Source: Moritella sp.
GTDB taxonomy: Bacteria; Pseudomonadota; Gammaproteobacteria; Enterobacterales; Moritellaceae
DNA: 36,402 bases
Reading direction: 5' to 3'
Assembly (NCBI RefSeq): GCF_013215705.1
Contig: NZ_JABSQR010000043.1
Span: forward strand, 1 to 36,402
Both the position numbers and the translations under genes were made by a program. The notes below the pieces were generated by a model that searched no databases, had not been told where the DNA came from, and worked only from the letters and a program-made list of their open reading frames with translations. Shown here one piece after another: positions 7,415 to 16,220 of this stretch. Within the stretch, counting starts at the first letter, position 1; the number at the start of each line of letters is the position of its first letter.

Positions 7415-8599
7415 GTGTCTAAAGAAAAATTTGTACGTAATAAAACCCACGTAAACGTAGGTACAATTGGTCACGTTGATCATGGTAAAACAACTCTAAC
7501 AGCCGCTATCACAAATGTACTTGCAAAAGCATTCGGTGGTGAAGCTCAAGATTTCGCATCAATCGATAATGCTCCTGAAGAAAGAGAACGTGGTATCACG
7601 ATCAATACTTCACACGTAGAGTATGATACAGAAAAACGTCATTATGCACACGTGGATTGCCCAGGCCATGCCGATTATGTTAAAAACATGATCACTGGTG
7701 CTGCTCAAATGGACGGCGCTATCTTAGTTGTTGCTGCAACTGATGGTCCTATGCCACAAACACGTGAGCACATCCTACTTTCTCGTCAGGTTGGCGTTCC
7801 TTACATCATCGTATTCATGAATAAATGTGATATGGTTGATGATGAAGAACTACTTGAACTAGTAGAAATGGAAGTTCGTGAACTTCTTTCTGAATATGAC
7901 TTCCCAGGTGATGACCTACCAGTTATCCAAGGTTCTGCTCTTAAAGCTCTTGAAGGCGAAGCTGAATATGAAGCTAAGATTCTTGAACTAGCTGAAGCGT
8001 TAGATTCATACATCCCTGATCCAGAACGTGCTATCGATATGCCTTTCATTATGCCTATCGAAGACGTTTTCTCAATCTCTGGCCGTGGTACTGTTGTAAC
8101 TGGTCGTGTTGAGCAAGGTATCGTTAACGTTGGTGATTCAGTAGAAATTATTGGTATCCGTGATACTGTTACGACTACTTGTACTGGTGTTGAAATGTTC
8201 CGTAAACTGCTTGACGAAGGTCGTGCTGGTGAGAACATTGGTGCACTTCTACGTGGTACTAAACGTGAAGACGTTGAACGTGGTCAAGTACTAGCTAAGC
8301 CTGGTTCAATCACTCCACATACTAAGTTTGAATCTGAAGTATACGTACTTTCTAAAGAAGAGGGTGGTCGTCACACTCCTTTCTTTAAAGGTTACCGTCC
8401 ACAGTTCTACTTCCGTACAACTGACATCACTGGTGCTGTAGAGCTTCCAGAAGGTGTTGAAATGGTTATGCCTGGTGACAACCTTAAGTTTGTTGTTGAG
8501 CTAATCAACCCAATCGCGATGGAAGAAGGTCTACGCTTCGCTATCCGTGAAGGTGGCCGTACTGTTGGTGCTGGTGTTGTTTCTAAAGTAATCGCTTAA
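7415..8599 (+). CDS. tuf: Elongation factor Tu
   Basis: EF-Tu, 394 residues, delivers aminoacyl-tRNA to the ribosome. The GTP-binding motifs are complete: GHVDHGKT near 19-26, DCPGH near 81-85 and NKCD near 136-139. The GTG start is preceded by AGAAGG at 7401-7406. Strong codon bias (CTA/CTT Leu, CGT Arg, GGT Gly) fits very high expression. Last gene of the str operon, closed by a strong terminator. Many relatives have a second tuf copy; it is not in this window. Confidence 0.99.
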   Translation: MSKEKFVRNKTHVNVGTIGHVDHGKTTLTAAITNVLAKAFGGEAQDFASIDNAPEERERGITINTSHVEYDTEKRHYAHVDCPGHADYVKNMITGAAQMDGAILVVAATDGPMPQTREHILLSRQVGVPYIIVFMNKCDMVDDEELLELVEMEVRELLSEYDFPGDDLPVIQGSALKALEGEAEYEAKILELAEALDSYIPDPERAIDMPFIMPIEDVFSISGRGTVVTGRVEQGIVNVGDSVEIIGIRDTVTTTCTGVEMFRKLLDEGRAGENIGALLRGTKREDVERGQVLAKPGSITPHTKFESEVYVLSKEEGGRHTPFFKGYRPQFYFRTTDITGAVELPEGVEMVMPGDNLKFVVELINPIAMEEGLRFAIREGGRTVGAGVVSKVIA

Positions 8600-8625
8600 T
8601 TTCGATTAGTTTGAACAATATATAG

Positions 8626-8652
8626 AAAGGTCGCTTAGGCGGCCTTTTTTTT
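8626..8652 (+). terminator. str operon terminator
   Basis: AAAGGTCGC and GCGGCCTTT form a 9-bp stem (one G-U) with a TTAG loop, followed by further T's (eleven in a row to 8652). Read from the other side the stem is followed by TTTCTATAT, so it may also weakly stop tex transcription, which converges from the right. Confidence 0.9.
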
Positions 8653-8740
8653 CATCTACAATTTATGAAATTTGAAATTAGTGAAAGGTGACGAACTTAG
8701 TCCGCCACATTATTATTTAATTAACAGCATTATTTCGCTA

Positions 8741-11083
8741 TTAGCGTTTCTTCGCATTAGCAAAGGCATCAGCAAACGCACTATTATTGAATCCTGAATT
8801 CCTGTCTGCTGTTTTATGTTGTCCTTTAGTTTGCGATTGTTTGGCTTGTCTGTTATTGCTGTCAGATCCCATTTTATTATTGCTTGCGGTATTATGACTT
8901 GCTACTGGCACTTCATCATCTAACCGCATCGTTAGTGCAATCCGTTTTCTGGCAATATCAATCTCAGTGACTTTGACTTTTACAATTTGTCCTGCTTTTA
9001 CAATCTCGTGTGGGTCTTTAACAAAGCGATTGGTTAACGCTGAAATGTGCACTAAACCGTCTTGGTGGACACCGATATCAACAAAGGCACCAAAGTTAGT
9101 GACATTACTGATGACCCCTTCAAGCAGCATACCTGGCTTTAAATCAGTTATTTTTTCAATACCGTCTTTGAACGTTGCCGTTGTGAATTCAGGTCTTGGA
9201 TCGCGTCCTGGTTTGTCTAATTCTTGCAGAATATCCAACACAGTCGGTAGACCAAATTTAGCATTGGTGTAATCTTGCGGATTGAGCGATTTAAGCAGTT
9301 CACTGTTACCGATTATCTCGGTGATTTTTTTACCTGTTTGTTGGGTAATATCTTTAATGACAGGGTATGACTCAGGATGTACGCCTGAACTGTCTAATGG
9401 ATCTTTACCATTTAAGATGCGTAAGAAACCAGCGCATTGCTCAAATGCTTTAGGCCCTAAGCGTGGCACTTTCTTTAACTCATTACGTTTGCTGAATGGG
9501 CCATTGTCATTGCGATAATTCACAATATTTTCGGCAATAGTTTTATTCAGTCCTGCGACACGAGAGAGTAGTGCTGCAGATGCCAAATTAACATCAACAC
9601 CGACTTTATTTACGCAATCTTCAATGACGATATCTAATTTTTTAGATAATAAGCTTTGGTTTACATCATGTTGATATTGACCAACACCAATAGCCTTGGG
9701 ATCTATTTTTACCAGTTCTGCGAGCGGGTCTTGTAAACGTCGAGCAATCGATACCGCACCACGAATAGAGACGTCAAGCTGGGGGAATTCATTGGCGGCT
9801 AATTCTGATGCTGAATACACGGATGCCCCCGCTTCACTGACCATGATTTTTTGTAATTTTAGTGCTGGTTTAGCTTTGATTAATTCAGCTACCAGTTTAT
9901 CTGTTTCTCGCGATGCAGTGCCGTTACCAATACTGATTAACTCAACACTATGACGCTGACATAATGTCGCTAGCGTTGATAAGGATTGTTGCCATTGCTG
10001 TTGGGGAACATGGGGGTAAATAGTGGTGTGATCGAGTAATTTTCCGGTGGCATCGACAACGGCAATTTTAGAACCTGTGCGTAGTCCTGGATCTAAACCT
10101 AAGGTGACCTTTGGTCCCGCTGGCGATGCCATTAACAATGCCGTAAGGTTGGCGGCAAATACTTTAATGGCTTCGACTTCGGCGGACTCTTTCATTTTAC
10201 CGATTAGTTCTGTTTCTAGCTGACTCAGTAATTTTTGTTTCCAGCTGCTGTGAACCACCGATTTTAGCCATTCATCTGCGGGTTTGTTTTGATACTGGAT
10301 CCCAAGATGTTTGGCGATAATAACTTCACAATAACTGGTGGCATTTTTTTCAGTAAATTCGGGATCTGCGTTTAAGCCAATCTGTAATTCACCTTCATTT
10401 TTACCACGTAACATGGCGAGCATACGGTGTGATGGTACTTTTCTGATCCCTTCACTGTGACTGAAATAATCTTTAAATTTACTGTCTGTAGTGGCTGACT
10501 TTTTATTTTCTTTGGATTCCAGTGTCGCATAGGCAAGTAGCTGGTTACGTACTTTGGCAATAAGCTCAGCATCGACACTGGCTTTTTCCATTAGGATAAA
10601 TTTTGCGCCTTCTAATGCCTGTTCTGGTGCGGCGAAACTAGCATCTGATGTGACAAATTGTTTGGCGAGTTGCAGAGGCTGTTGCTGTGGGTTAGCAATC
10701 AGAGATTCTGCTAATGGTGTTAGCCCTGCTTCAATGGCTATTTGTCCCTTAGTTCGGCGTTTAGTTTTAAAGGGTAAATAGAGGTCCTCTAACCGTGTTT
10801 TTGTTTCTGCTGCATTGATAGCGGCTGTTAACTGTGGGGTTAACTTATCTTGCTCGGCGATATTTTTTAAAATTGTTGCACGGCGTGTTTCTAAATCACG
10901 TAAGTAGGTCAGGCGCTGTTCTAACGTTCTTAATTGACCATCATCTAAGCCTTCTGTGGCTTCTTTGCGATAACGGGCGATAAAAGGGACTGTCGACCCA
11001 TCATCAAGTAGGGTTATTGCAGCGTTAACTTGGCGGACATGCGCATTAATTTCTTGCGCGATAAGAGTTGCTAATTTAGACAC
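8741..11083 (-). CDS. tex: Tex family RNA-binding transcription accessory protein
   Basis: Tex (YhgF), 780 residues with this start, a nucleic-acid-binding protein related to eukaryotic Spt6. Order: N-terminal helical region with [12 protein letters not shown], YqgF-like RNase fold ([20 protein letters not shown]), helix-hairpin-helix segments ([17 protein letters not shown] and [16 protein letters not shown]), then an S1 RNA-binding domain ([20 protein letters not shown] and on). A low-complexity Asn/Gln/Lys-rich tail follows. The frame is open to an ATG at 11119, but that has no Shine-Dalgarno. The GTG at 11083 follows AAAGGA at ideal spacing and matches the family N-terminus, so I prefer it. 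It follows greB closely and is probably co-transcribed. Confidence 0.95.
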   Translation of the reverse strand: MSKLATLIAQEINAHVRQVNAAITLLDDGSTVPFIARYRKEATEGLDDGQLRTLEQRLTYLRDLETRRATILKNIAEQDKLTPQLTAAINAAETKTRLEDLYLPFKTKRRTKGQIAIEAGLTPLAESLIANPQQQPLQLAKQFVTSDASFAAPEQALEGAKFILMEKASVDAELIAKVRNQLLAYATLESKENKKSATTDSKFKDYFSHSEGIRKVPSHRMLAMLRGKNEGELQIGLNADPEFTEKNATSYCEVIIAKHLGIQYQNKPADEWLKSVVHSSWKQKLLSQLETELIGKMKESAEVEAIKVFAANLTALLMASPAGPKVTLGLDPGLRTGSKIAVVDATGKLLDHTTIYPHVPQQQWQQSLSTLATLCQRHSVELISIGNGTASRETDKLVAELIKAKPALKLQKIMVSEAGASVYSASELAANEFPQLDVSIRGAVSIARRLQDPLAELVKIDPKAIGVGQYQHDVNQSLLSKKLDIVIEDCVNKVGVDVNLASAALLSRVAGLNKTIAENIVNYRNDNGPFSKRNELKKVPRLGPKAFEQCAGFLRILNGKDPLDSSGVHPESYPVIKDITQQTGKKITEIIGNSELLKSLNPQDYTNAKFGLPTVLDILQELDKPGRDPRPEFTTATFKDGIEKITDLKPGMLLEGVISNVTNFGAFVDIGVHQDGLVHISALTNRFVKDPHEIVKAGQIVKVKVTEIDIARKRIALTMRLDDEVPVASHNTASNNKMGSDSNNRQAKQSQTKGQHKTADRNSGFNNSAFADAFANAKKR

Positions 11084-11131
11084 TTTGGATCCTTTAAATG
11101 AATAGATTGGTGATGACATGAATACGGATGA

Positions 11132-11617
11132 TCACGCTGTAAATGGGTGGTATTGGATCTTGTTGATGTACCAAGTTTTACTACCCGCAGGGGTGTGCAC
11201 TATCGCTTCATCATCCACTTGTTTACCGATAAGGGCTTTTGCCATTGGGGAATCAACGGTAACGAAATTACGCGTTGAGTCTAATTCGTCACGGCCGACA
11301 ATACGGCATTGGATCACCGTGCCATCATCATCTTCTAATTCGGCATAGGCGCCAAAATAGACGGTGCCATCTTGCTGTGGGTTATAATCGACTATTTCTA
11401 GTACTTCGAGACGTTTAACTAAAAAACGGATCTCACGGTCGATAGTACGCAGTAAATGTTTATTTTCTTTGTAATCTGCATTATCACTGCGGTCGCCCAG
11501 AGACGCTGCCCAAGACACAACTTTTGTGACTCTTGGCCGTTCTTGTTTCCAGAGGAACTTAAGGCGTTTATCTAAGGTTTCCCAGCCGACTCGAGTGATT
11601 AAGTTTGATATAGCCAA
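11132..11617 (-). CDS. greB: Transcript cleavage factor GreB
   Basis: GreB, 161 residues. It enters the RNA polymerase secondary channel and stimulates cleavage of backtracked RNA. The N-terminal coiled coil carries GDRSDNADY (41-49). Its tip acidic pair is Asp42 and Asp45, where E. coli GreB has Asp and Glu, a conservative change. The C-terminal FKBP-like domain includes SPMAKALIGK and TPAGSKTWYI. The start is TTG at 11617, supported by AAGGT about 7 bases before it; there is no ATG nearby that keeps the conserved N-terminus. Upstream of tex on the same strand. Confidence 0.95.
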   Translation of the reverse strand: MAISNLITRVGWETLDKRLKFLWKQERPRVTKVVSWAASLGDRSDNADYKENKHLLRTIDREIRFLVKRLEVLEIVDYNPQQDGTVYFGAYAELEDDDGTVIQCRIVGRDELDSTRNFVTVDSPMAKALIGKQVDDEAIVHTPAGSKTWYINKIQYHPFTA

Positions 11618-11650
11618 TGCTGTGACCTTATTAAATTATGGTGATTTGAA

Positions 11651-11659
11651 ATTATAGCA
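11651..11659 (-). promoter_or_regulatory. Extended -10 promoter of greB-tex
   Basis: On the minus strand TGCTATAAT gives a perfect -10 (11656-11651) with the extended TG. No good -35 is seen at 17 bp. The start would be near 11644, with a leader of about 27 nt before the TTG start codon. Confidence 0.6.
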
Positions 11660-11700
11660 ATAGCGCAGCCCAATAGCTCATTATCGTTGCTGCAGGTATA

Positions 11701-11737
11701 AAAAATGCCAGATCGATTGCTCGATGCTGGCATTTTT
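11701..11737 (-). terminator. pckA terminator
   Basis: Arms AAAAATGCCAG and CTGGCATTTTT enclose a further ATCGA/TCGAT pairing around a TTGC loop, with one bulged base, and T-runs at both ends. It lies between pckA and greB, both on the minus strand, and separates their transcripts. Confidence 0.88.
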
Positions 11738-11778
11738 GTGCATTATTTAAAGTGGTATAACGTTAACGTAACTAAAAT

Positions 11779-13410
11779 TTAAAGTTGCGGTCCTGCAGCA
11801 AGCAGTGCTTTGCCTTCTTCGTTATCGGTGAACTTCTCGAAGTTGTTCACGAAACGTTTAGCGAGCGCTACTGCTTTCTCTTCCCATACATTTGCATCTT
11901 CGTATGTATCACGTGGGTCAAGGATATTAGTATCACAACCGGGTAGCGTTGTTGGTACTTCTAAATTGAAGTAAGGGATAGTTTTACTTTCCACTTTTTC
12001 AATTGAACCATCAAGAATTGCATCGATGATGGCGCGTGTATCTTTAATTGAAATACGTTTACCAGTGCCGTTCCAACCAGTATTAACTAGGTAAGCTTGC
12101 GCGCCTGATGCTTCCATACGTTTAACAAGCTCTTGGCCGTATTTGGTTGGGTGCAGCGATAAGAATGCCGCGCCGAAACAGGCTGAGAATGTTGGTGTTG
12201 GTTCTGTAATACCACGCTCAGTGCCGGCTAATTTAGCCGTAAAACCTGATAGGAAGTGATATTTCGTTTGTTCTGGCGTCAGTTTCGATACGGGTGGTAA
12301 CACCCCAAATGCATCTGCACTTAAGAAAATAACTTTATTTGCGTGGCCGCCTTTTGAGATCGGCTTAACGATATTTTCAATGTGTTCGATAGGATAAGAA
12401 ACACGGGTGTTTTCTGTTTTCGAACCGTCGTCATAATCAACTACGCCGCCGTCAAGTACGGTTACGTTTTCAAGTAGTGCATCACGACGAATTGCGCCAA
12501 AGATTTCTGGTTCCGCTTCTGCGCTTAATTTAATTGTTTTTGCGTAACAACCGCCTTCGAAGTTGAATACGCCGTCATCATCCCAGCCGTGTTCGTCATC
12601 ACCAATTAATTGGCGTTTTGGATCGGTTGATAATGTTGTTTTACCAGTACCTGATAAACCAAAGAAGATTGCGGTTTCGCCGTCAGAACCGATGTTTGCT
12701 GAACAATGCATTGATGCAATACCTTGTAGTGGCAATAGGTAGTTCATATAAGAGAACATACCTTTTTTCATTTCGCCGCCGTACCAAGTACCACCGATCA
12801 GTTGAATTTTCTCTGTTAAATTGAAAGCAACAAAGTTTTCAGAATTTAGGCCGTGCTTTTCCCAATCTGGATTTGTGCACTTAGCACCATTCATGACCAC
12901 GAAATCTGGTTCGTAAGTGGCTAATTCTGCGTCGGTAGGACGGATGAACATGTTCTTAACGAAATGCGCTTGCCATGCAACTTCAGTGATGAAGCGAACT
13001 TTAATACGGGTATTGGCGTTCGCACCACAGTAAGTATCAACAACGAATAAACGTTTTGTTGAAAGTTGCTGTGTTACCAGTGTTTTCAAATCATTCCATA
13101 CGTCTTGAGAGATGGCTTTGTTATCATTCTTACCTTGATCTGACCACCATACCGTATCGCGCGTTGTATCATCACGCACAATATATTTATCTTTTGGTGA
13201 ACGACCAGTGAAGATACCCGTATCTACAGCAACTGCACCTGATTCAGTCACGGTACCTTTTTCATAACCTTCTAGACCCGCTTTTGTTTCTTCTGCAAAA
13301 AGTAGTGCGTAAGAAGGGTTGTATACGATTTCTTCAACATCCTTGATGCCATATACCGATAGATCGATAGTGGCGCCAATAACGGTATTTTTATTTTTTA
13401 TTTCTGTCAT
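11779..13410 (-). CDS. pckA: Phosphoenolpyruvate carboxykinase (ATP)
   Basis: ATP-dependent PEP carboxykinase, 543 residues, converts oxaloacetate plus ATP to PEP, CO2 and ADP in gluconeogenesis. Clear motifs are FTGRSPKDK (67-75, substrate Arg70), [14 protein letters not shown] (206-219) with the metal/substrate Lys, SMHCSANIG (233-241) with His235, the kinase-1a P-loop [11 protein letters not shown] (251-261) and GDDEHGW (270-276). AGGAG lies just upstream of the ATG. E. coli has the same neighbours (hslR-hslO-...-pckA). The 173 bases upstream (13411-13583) must carry its promoter, but I see no clear -35/-10 pair there. Confidence 0.98.
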   Translation of the reverse strand: MTEIKNKNTVIGATIDLSVYGIKDVEEIVYNPSYALLFAEETKAGLEGYEKGTVTESGAVAVDTGIFTGRSPKDKYIVRDDTTRDTVWWSDQGKNDNKAISQDVWNDLKTLVTQQLSTKRLFVVDTYCGANANTRIKVRFITEVAWQAHFVKNMFIRPTDAELATYEPDFVVMNGAKCTNPDWEKHGLNSENFVAFNLTEKIQLIGGTWYGGEMKKGMFSYMNYLLPLQGIASMHCSANIGSDGETAIFFGLSGTGKTTLSTDPKRQLIGDDEHGWDDDGVFNFEGGCYAKTIKLSAEAEPEIFGAIRRDALLENVTVLDGGVVDYDDGSKTENTRVSYPIEHIENIVKPISKGGHANKVIFLSADAFGVLPPVSKLTPEQTKYHFLSGFTAKLAGTERGITEPTPTFSACFGAAFLSLHPTKYGQELVKRMEASGAQAYLVNTGWNGTGKRISIKDTRAIIDAILDGSIEKVESKTIPYFNLEVPTTLPGCDTNILDPRDTYEDANVWEEKAVALAKRFVNNFEKFTDNEEGKALLAAGPQL

Positions 13411-13583
13411 TGGAATCTCCTGGGGGTACAGAGTTTAATTTATTGTTTCAGATTAAATTAAGTTTGGTTTAAATTACATTTTATTAATAGCAATGGGCGC
13501 ACTAACGGCACCCTTATTACTACATATCGTATTGTTAAACTATGTGTCGCGGTGTATTTGCTACACTCTTATTCACATCTTGT

Positions 13584-14465
13584 TTAATGTACTGGGTTGC
13601 CAATCTGCGGTGCGTGTATATCTTCTACATCACCGGCATTAAAGGCATAAAGCGAACCGCAATAATCACAGTGCATCTCTATTTGGCCTTTTTCAGCAAT
13701 AATATCAAGTAACTCTTCTTTTGCTACGCTAAGTAATGCTGTTGCACTACGTTCGTGTGAACAACCACATTTGAATGACACGGTTTGTGGGTCGAATAAG
13801 CGTACTTTTTCTTGGTGATAAAGTCGTACCAACACATCTTCTGCATCTAGATTAAATAATTCATCATCTTTAATCGTTGCTGTTAATGCGACTAGGTGTT
13901 CAAAATCTTCGGGTGAACTTTTCTTGTCGTCTGATGCGGGTAATTTTTGTAACATCATGCCGGCCGCTTGTTTTCTATAGCCAACTTTACCTGTGCGGAA
14001 CCACAAACGTGTTGTTAATTGTTCAGATTGTTCAAAATATTTTTCTAAACACTCTTGTAAAGTATCGCCACCAAGTTCAACGATACCTTGATAACGTTCG
14101 CCTTTGTCTGGTGAGATAGTTATAACCATCACGCCTTTACCAATCAGTTCTTTTACATTGTTGGTGTCTGGTACTGAACCATTCCAACGAGCCACACCAC
14201 GTAATTCAAGATCTTCGTTACCGTTAATAACCGCAAGTGTTACCGGACCGTCACCTTGTAGCTGGACTGTGATAGAGCCTTTAAATTTTAATGTCGCTGT
14301 TAATAGACTTGTTGCAACTTGTAACTCACCAAGTAGGCGCTGAATGGGTCTTGGATAATTTAGATTTTCTAAAATATCAATAAAGCTTTGTTCAAGTTGT
14401 ACAATCTCACCACGTACTTGGTGATCTTCAAACAGGTAACGGTGTAATAAATCTTTCTGGCTCAT
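13584..14465 (-). CDS. hslO: Redox-regulated chaperone Hsp33
   Basis: Hsp33, 293 residues, a cytosolic holdase activated by oxidation. The C-terminal zinc switch is intact: CGC (Cys233, Cys235) and CDYC (Cys266, Cys269). The N-terminal substrate-binding part includes LLGELQVATSLL and KGSITVQLQGDGP. It lies 19 bases after hslR on the same strand, as in E. coli, and is probably co-transcribed with it. GAGA before the ATG serves as ribosome site. Confidence 0.97.
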   Translation of the reverse strand: MSQKDLLHRYLFEDHQVRGEIVQLEQSFIDILENLNYPRPIQRLLGELQVATSLLTATLKFKGSITVQLQGDGPVTLAVINGNEDLELRGVARWNGSVPDTNNVKELIGKGVMVITISPDKGERYQGIVELGGDTLQECLEKYFEQSEQLTTRLWFRTGKVGYRKQAAGMMLQKLPASDDKKSSPEDFEHLVALTATIKDDELFNLDAEDVLVRLYHQEKVRLFDPQTVSFKCGCSHERSATALLSVAKEELLDIIAEKGQIEMHCDYCGSLYAFNAGDVEDIHAPQIGNPVH

Positions 14466-14484
14466 ACTATTCTCGACGTTAAAG

Positions 14485-14886
14485 TTAATGATTTTTTATC
14501 CGCAATAGTTCTCGACGTTGTTTTTTGTCGGGACGTTTATCGGGGCAGGGGTTATACAATGTATTTAGTTTACGCGCGACATCATTTTGTGCACGCTTTT
14601 CAACACTACTTGGTGTTTCTTCATACAGGGTAGCCGCTTCTGGTGCCCCTCTCCTTTGCGCGGAAAGCTGCTTTACGATCACTTCCTTTTCATCAAAGCC
14701 TTGTTTTATTTTTATTGTTGCACCCAACTCAACGGTTTTACTGGGTTTAGTGCGTTGGTCATTGTAGCGAATTTTGCCACTCTGGATCATGTCTCTGGCA
14801 ATGGCGCGGGTTTTATAAAATCGAGCTGCCCATAGCCATTTATCGAAACGTACATCACTACTATCTGGTTTGGTATTTTTTGACAT
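14485..14886 (-). CDS. hslR: Heat shock protein HslR (Hsp15), S4-domain
   Basis: Hsp15, 133 residues, binds stalled 50S subunits carrying peptidyl-tRNA and helps recycle them. The S4 RNA-binding domain starts at VRFDKWLWAARFYKTR and includes GKIRYNDQRTKPSK; the C-terminus is basic (PDKRPDKKQRRELLRIK). An upstream ATG at 14901 would add five residues (MVVLD). I chose 14886 because it gives the E. coli length, but neither start has a convincing Shine-Dalgarno. Confidence 0.93.
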   Translation of the reverse strand: MSKNTKPDSSDVRFDKWLWAARFYKTRAIARDMIQSGKIRYNDQRTKPSKTVELGATIKIKQGFDEKEVIVKQLSAQRRGAPEAATLYEETPSSVEKRAQNDVARKLNTLYNPCPDKRPDKKQRRELLRIKNH

Positions 14887-14929
14887 ATCTAATACAACCA
14901 TATTCCAAATAAACGGTTTAATCGACCTG

Positions 14930-14938
14930 ATTATAACA
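14930..14938 (-). promoter_or_regulatory. Extended -10 promoter of hslR-hslO
   Basis: On the minus strand TGTTATAAT contains a perfect TATAAT (14935-14930) with an extended TG. The -35 at 17 bp (CTCTTA) is poor. The start would be near 14923, about 37 bases before the chosen hslR start. No obvious sigma-32 heat-shock promoter was recognised. Confidence 0.55.
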
Positions 14939-15307
14939 GATAAATAAACGACTAAGAGAGTCTTTTATTGATGCTTTTGACACATTTTGTTAACTTAAGT
15001 AAGTAGTGTATTTCACATTTCTTTCATCTAAGTTTCATTTGTAAGTGTCGTAATAACAGTGTGGCGAATAATAAAAATGCATATATCCTTTAAAGATTGG
15101 TGCGGATATATGTCATCTACCTCAAAAAGTATGAAGTATCGGTCATTATTAGACTGATTTTATTCGTTTTGTGGTGTTAATGCTTGTCGGGATAAAGCCA
15201 GCGGGCTATTATTGGTCAGTTAAATTTATGACTTTTCTTCGGGTTAATCACGGCGTTGGTAAATATACCTTATTTTGAAAGTAATGCTGTATTAGGGTAA
15301 TACAAAA
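14939..15307. other. Divergent intergenic region hslR / gspC
   Basis: About 370 bases without a recognised gene. It holds a perfect 9-bp inverted repeat, CATATATCC (15080-15088) and GGATATATG (15104-15112), with a 15-base spacer. A 15-codon ORF (15110-15157, MSSTSKSMKYRSLLD) starts in the right arm. TTGAAA (15275-15280) and TAATAC (15298-15303) with 17-bp spacing resemble a promoter but end only 4 bases before the gspC ATG. AGGG at 15294-15297 is the likely gspC ribosome site. The true gspC promoter is not clear to me. Confidence 0.5.
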
Positions 15308-16180
15308 ATGGATAATTTAGATGCGTTTAAGCAGCTTATAATCAAACTACCACAACAACAAATAGCAACTTGTTGTTGTTATTTGTTGCTGACGGTGTTT
15401 TGTTATCAATCGGCATTATTGACTTGGCAACTATGGTCGACAACATCAGGCTCTGCAACATCGTGGCAACCGATATCTAGTCGTGCTAGCAATCAAGTCA
15501 ACAATTATGAATTAAATACCCTCCGTAACTTAAACCTGTTCGGGAAACAACAAACGGAAAAACAAGTCGCTGTAGTGGTACAAAATATAGATGCCCCGAA
15601 AACGCGCTTACGCTTAACGTTAACTGGACTTGTCGCTAGCAGTGAGCCAAGTCTTGCGTTAGCTATTATTGAATATAAAGGCAAGCAAGAAACGTATGCG
15701 ATTGATGACGAGATAGGCTCGACCAGAGCGATGTTAAAGCAGGTGCACCCTGATCGTGTGCTCATTGAATATCAAGGTAATTTAGAAACATTGATGTTAG
15801 ATGGTGAAGACTTTAGCCGTGAAATAAGCCAACAACAACCTCGTGAAACAAGTTCTGGGAAAGCACCTAGAGATCTTTCTAATCTACGCAAAACGCTATT
15901 GAAAAACCCCGCCAGTATTACCGATTATGTTCGTATTTCACCTGTTCGTAAAAACGGTAAATTATCTGGCTATCGTGTCAATCCTGGCAAGAATCGTCAA
16001 TTATTTAAAGACGTTGGTTTAAAACCCAATGATCTCGCCGTATCGTTAAATGGATATGATTTAACGGATACCCGCCAAGCAATGGAAGTCGCAAAGCAAC
16101 TGAAAGATTTGACCGAAATGTCGCTAACGGTGGAACGCGATGGGCAATTACACAGTATTTATTTAAGTATACCAGAGTAG
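15308..16180 (+). CDS. gspC: Type II secretion system protein GspC
   Basis: Inner-membrane clamp protein of the type II secretion system, 290 residues. It has a short cytoplasmic N-terminus, one membrane segment (about 20-42) and a periplasmic homology region (about 62-165, from ELNTLRNLNLFGKQ) that contacts the secretin GspD. The C-terminal PDZ domain (about 205-288) includes SGYRVNPGKNRQLFKDVGLKPNDLAVSLNG. First gene of an unbroken gspCDEFG series on the plus strand. The presence of a PDZ rather than a coiled-coil C-terminus is Vibrio/Erwinia type. Confidence 0.95.
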   Translation: MDNLDAFKQLIIKLPQQQIATCCCYLLLTVFCYQSALLTWQLWSTTSGSATSWQPISSRASNQVNNYELNTLRNLNLFGKQQTEKQVAVVVQNIDAPKTRLRLTLTGLVASSEPSLALAIIEYKGKQETYAIDDEIGSTRAMLKQVHPDRVLIEYQGNLETLMLDGEDFSREISQQQPRETSSGKAPRDLSNLRKTLLKNPASITDYVRISPVRKNGKLSGYRVNPGKNRQLFKDVGLKPNDLAVSLNGYDLTDTRQAMEVAKQLKDLTEMSLTVERDGQLHSIYLSIPE

Positions 16181-16220
16181 CCATTTGAGCTGTATAAATT
16201 TTAGGTAGCTAAGGATAAAG

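Noticed and set aside
7801-8238. 145-codon open frame antisense to tuf
   Set aside because: Ser-rich and low complexity, a mirror of the highly biased tuf codons. No ribosome site or homology recognised.
15275-15303. TTGAAA-17-TAATAC as the gspC promoter
   Set aside because: Transcription would start at or just inside the gspC ATG and discard the AGGG ribosome site. Probably a chance match in AT-rich sequence, although a leaderless gspC is not excluded.
14902-15307. Mobile element or horizontally acquired gene between hslR and gspC
   Set aside because: No ORF of useful size, terminal repeats or target duplications. It reads as a normal divergent promoter region.
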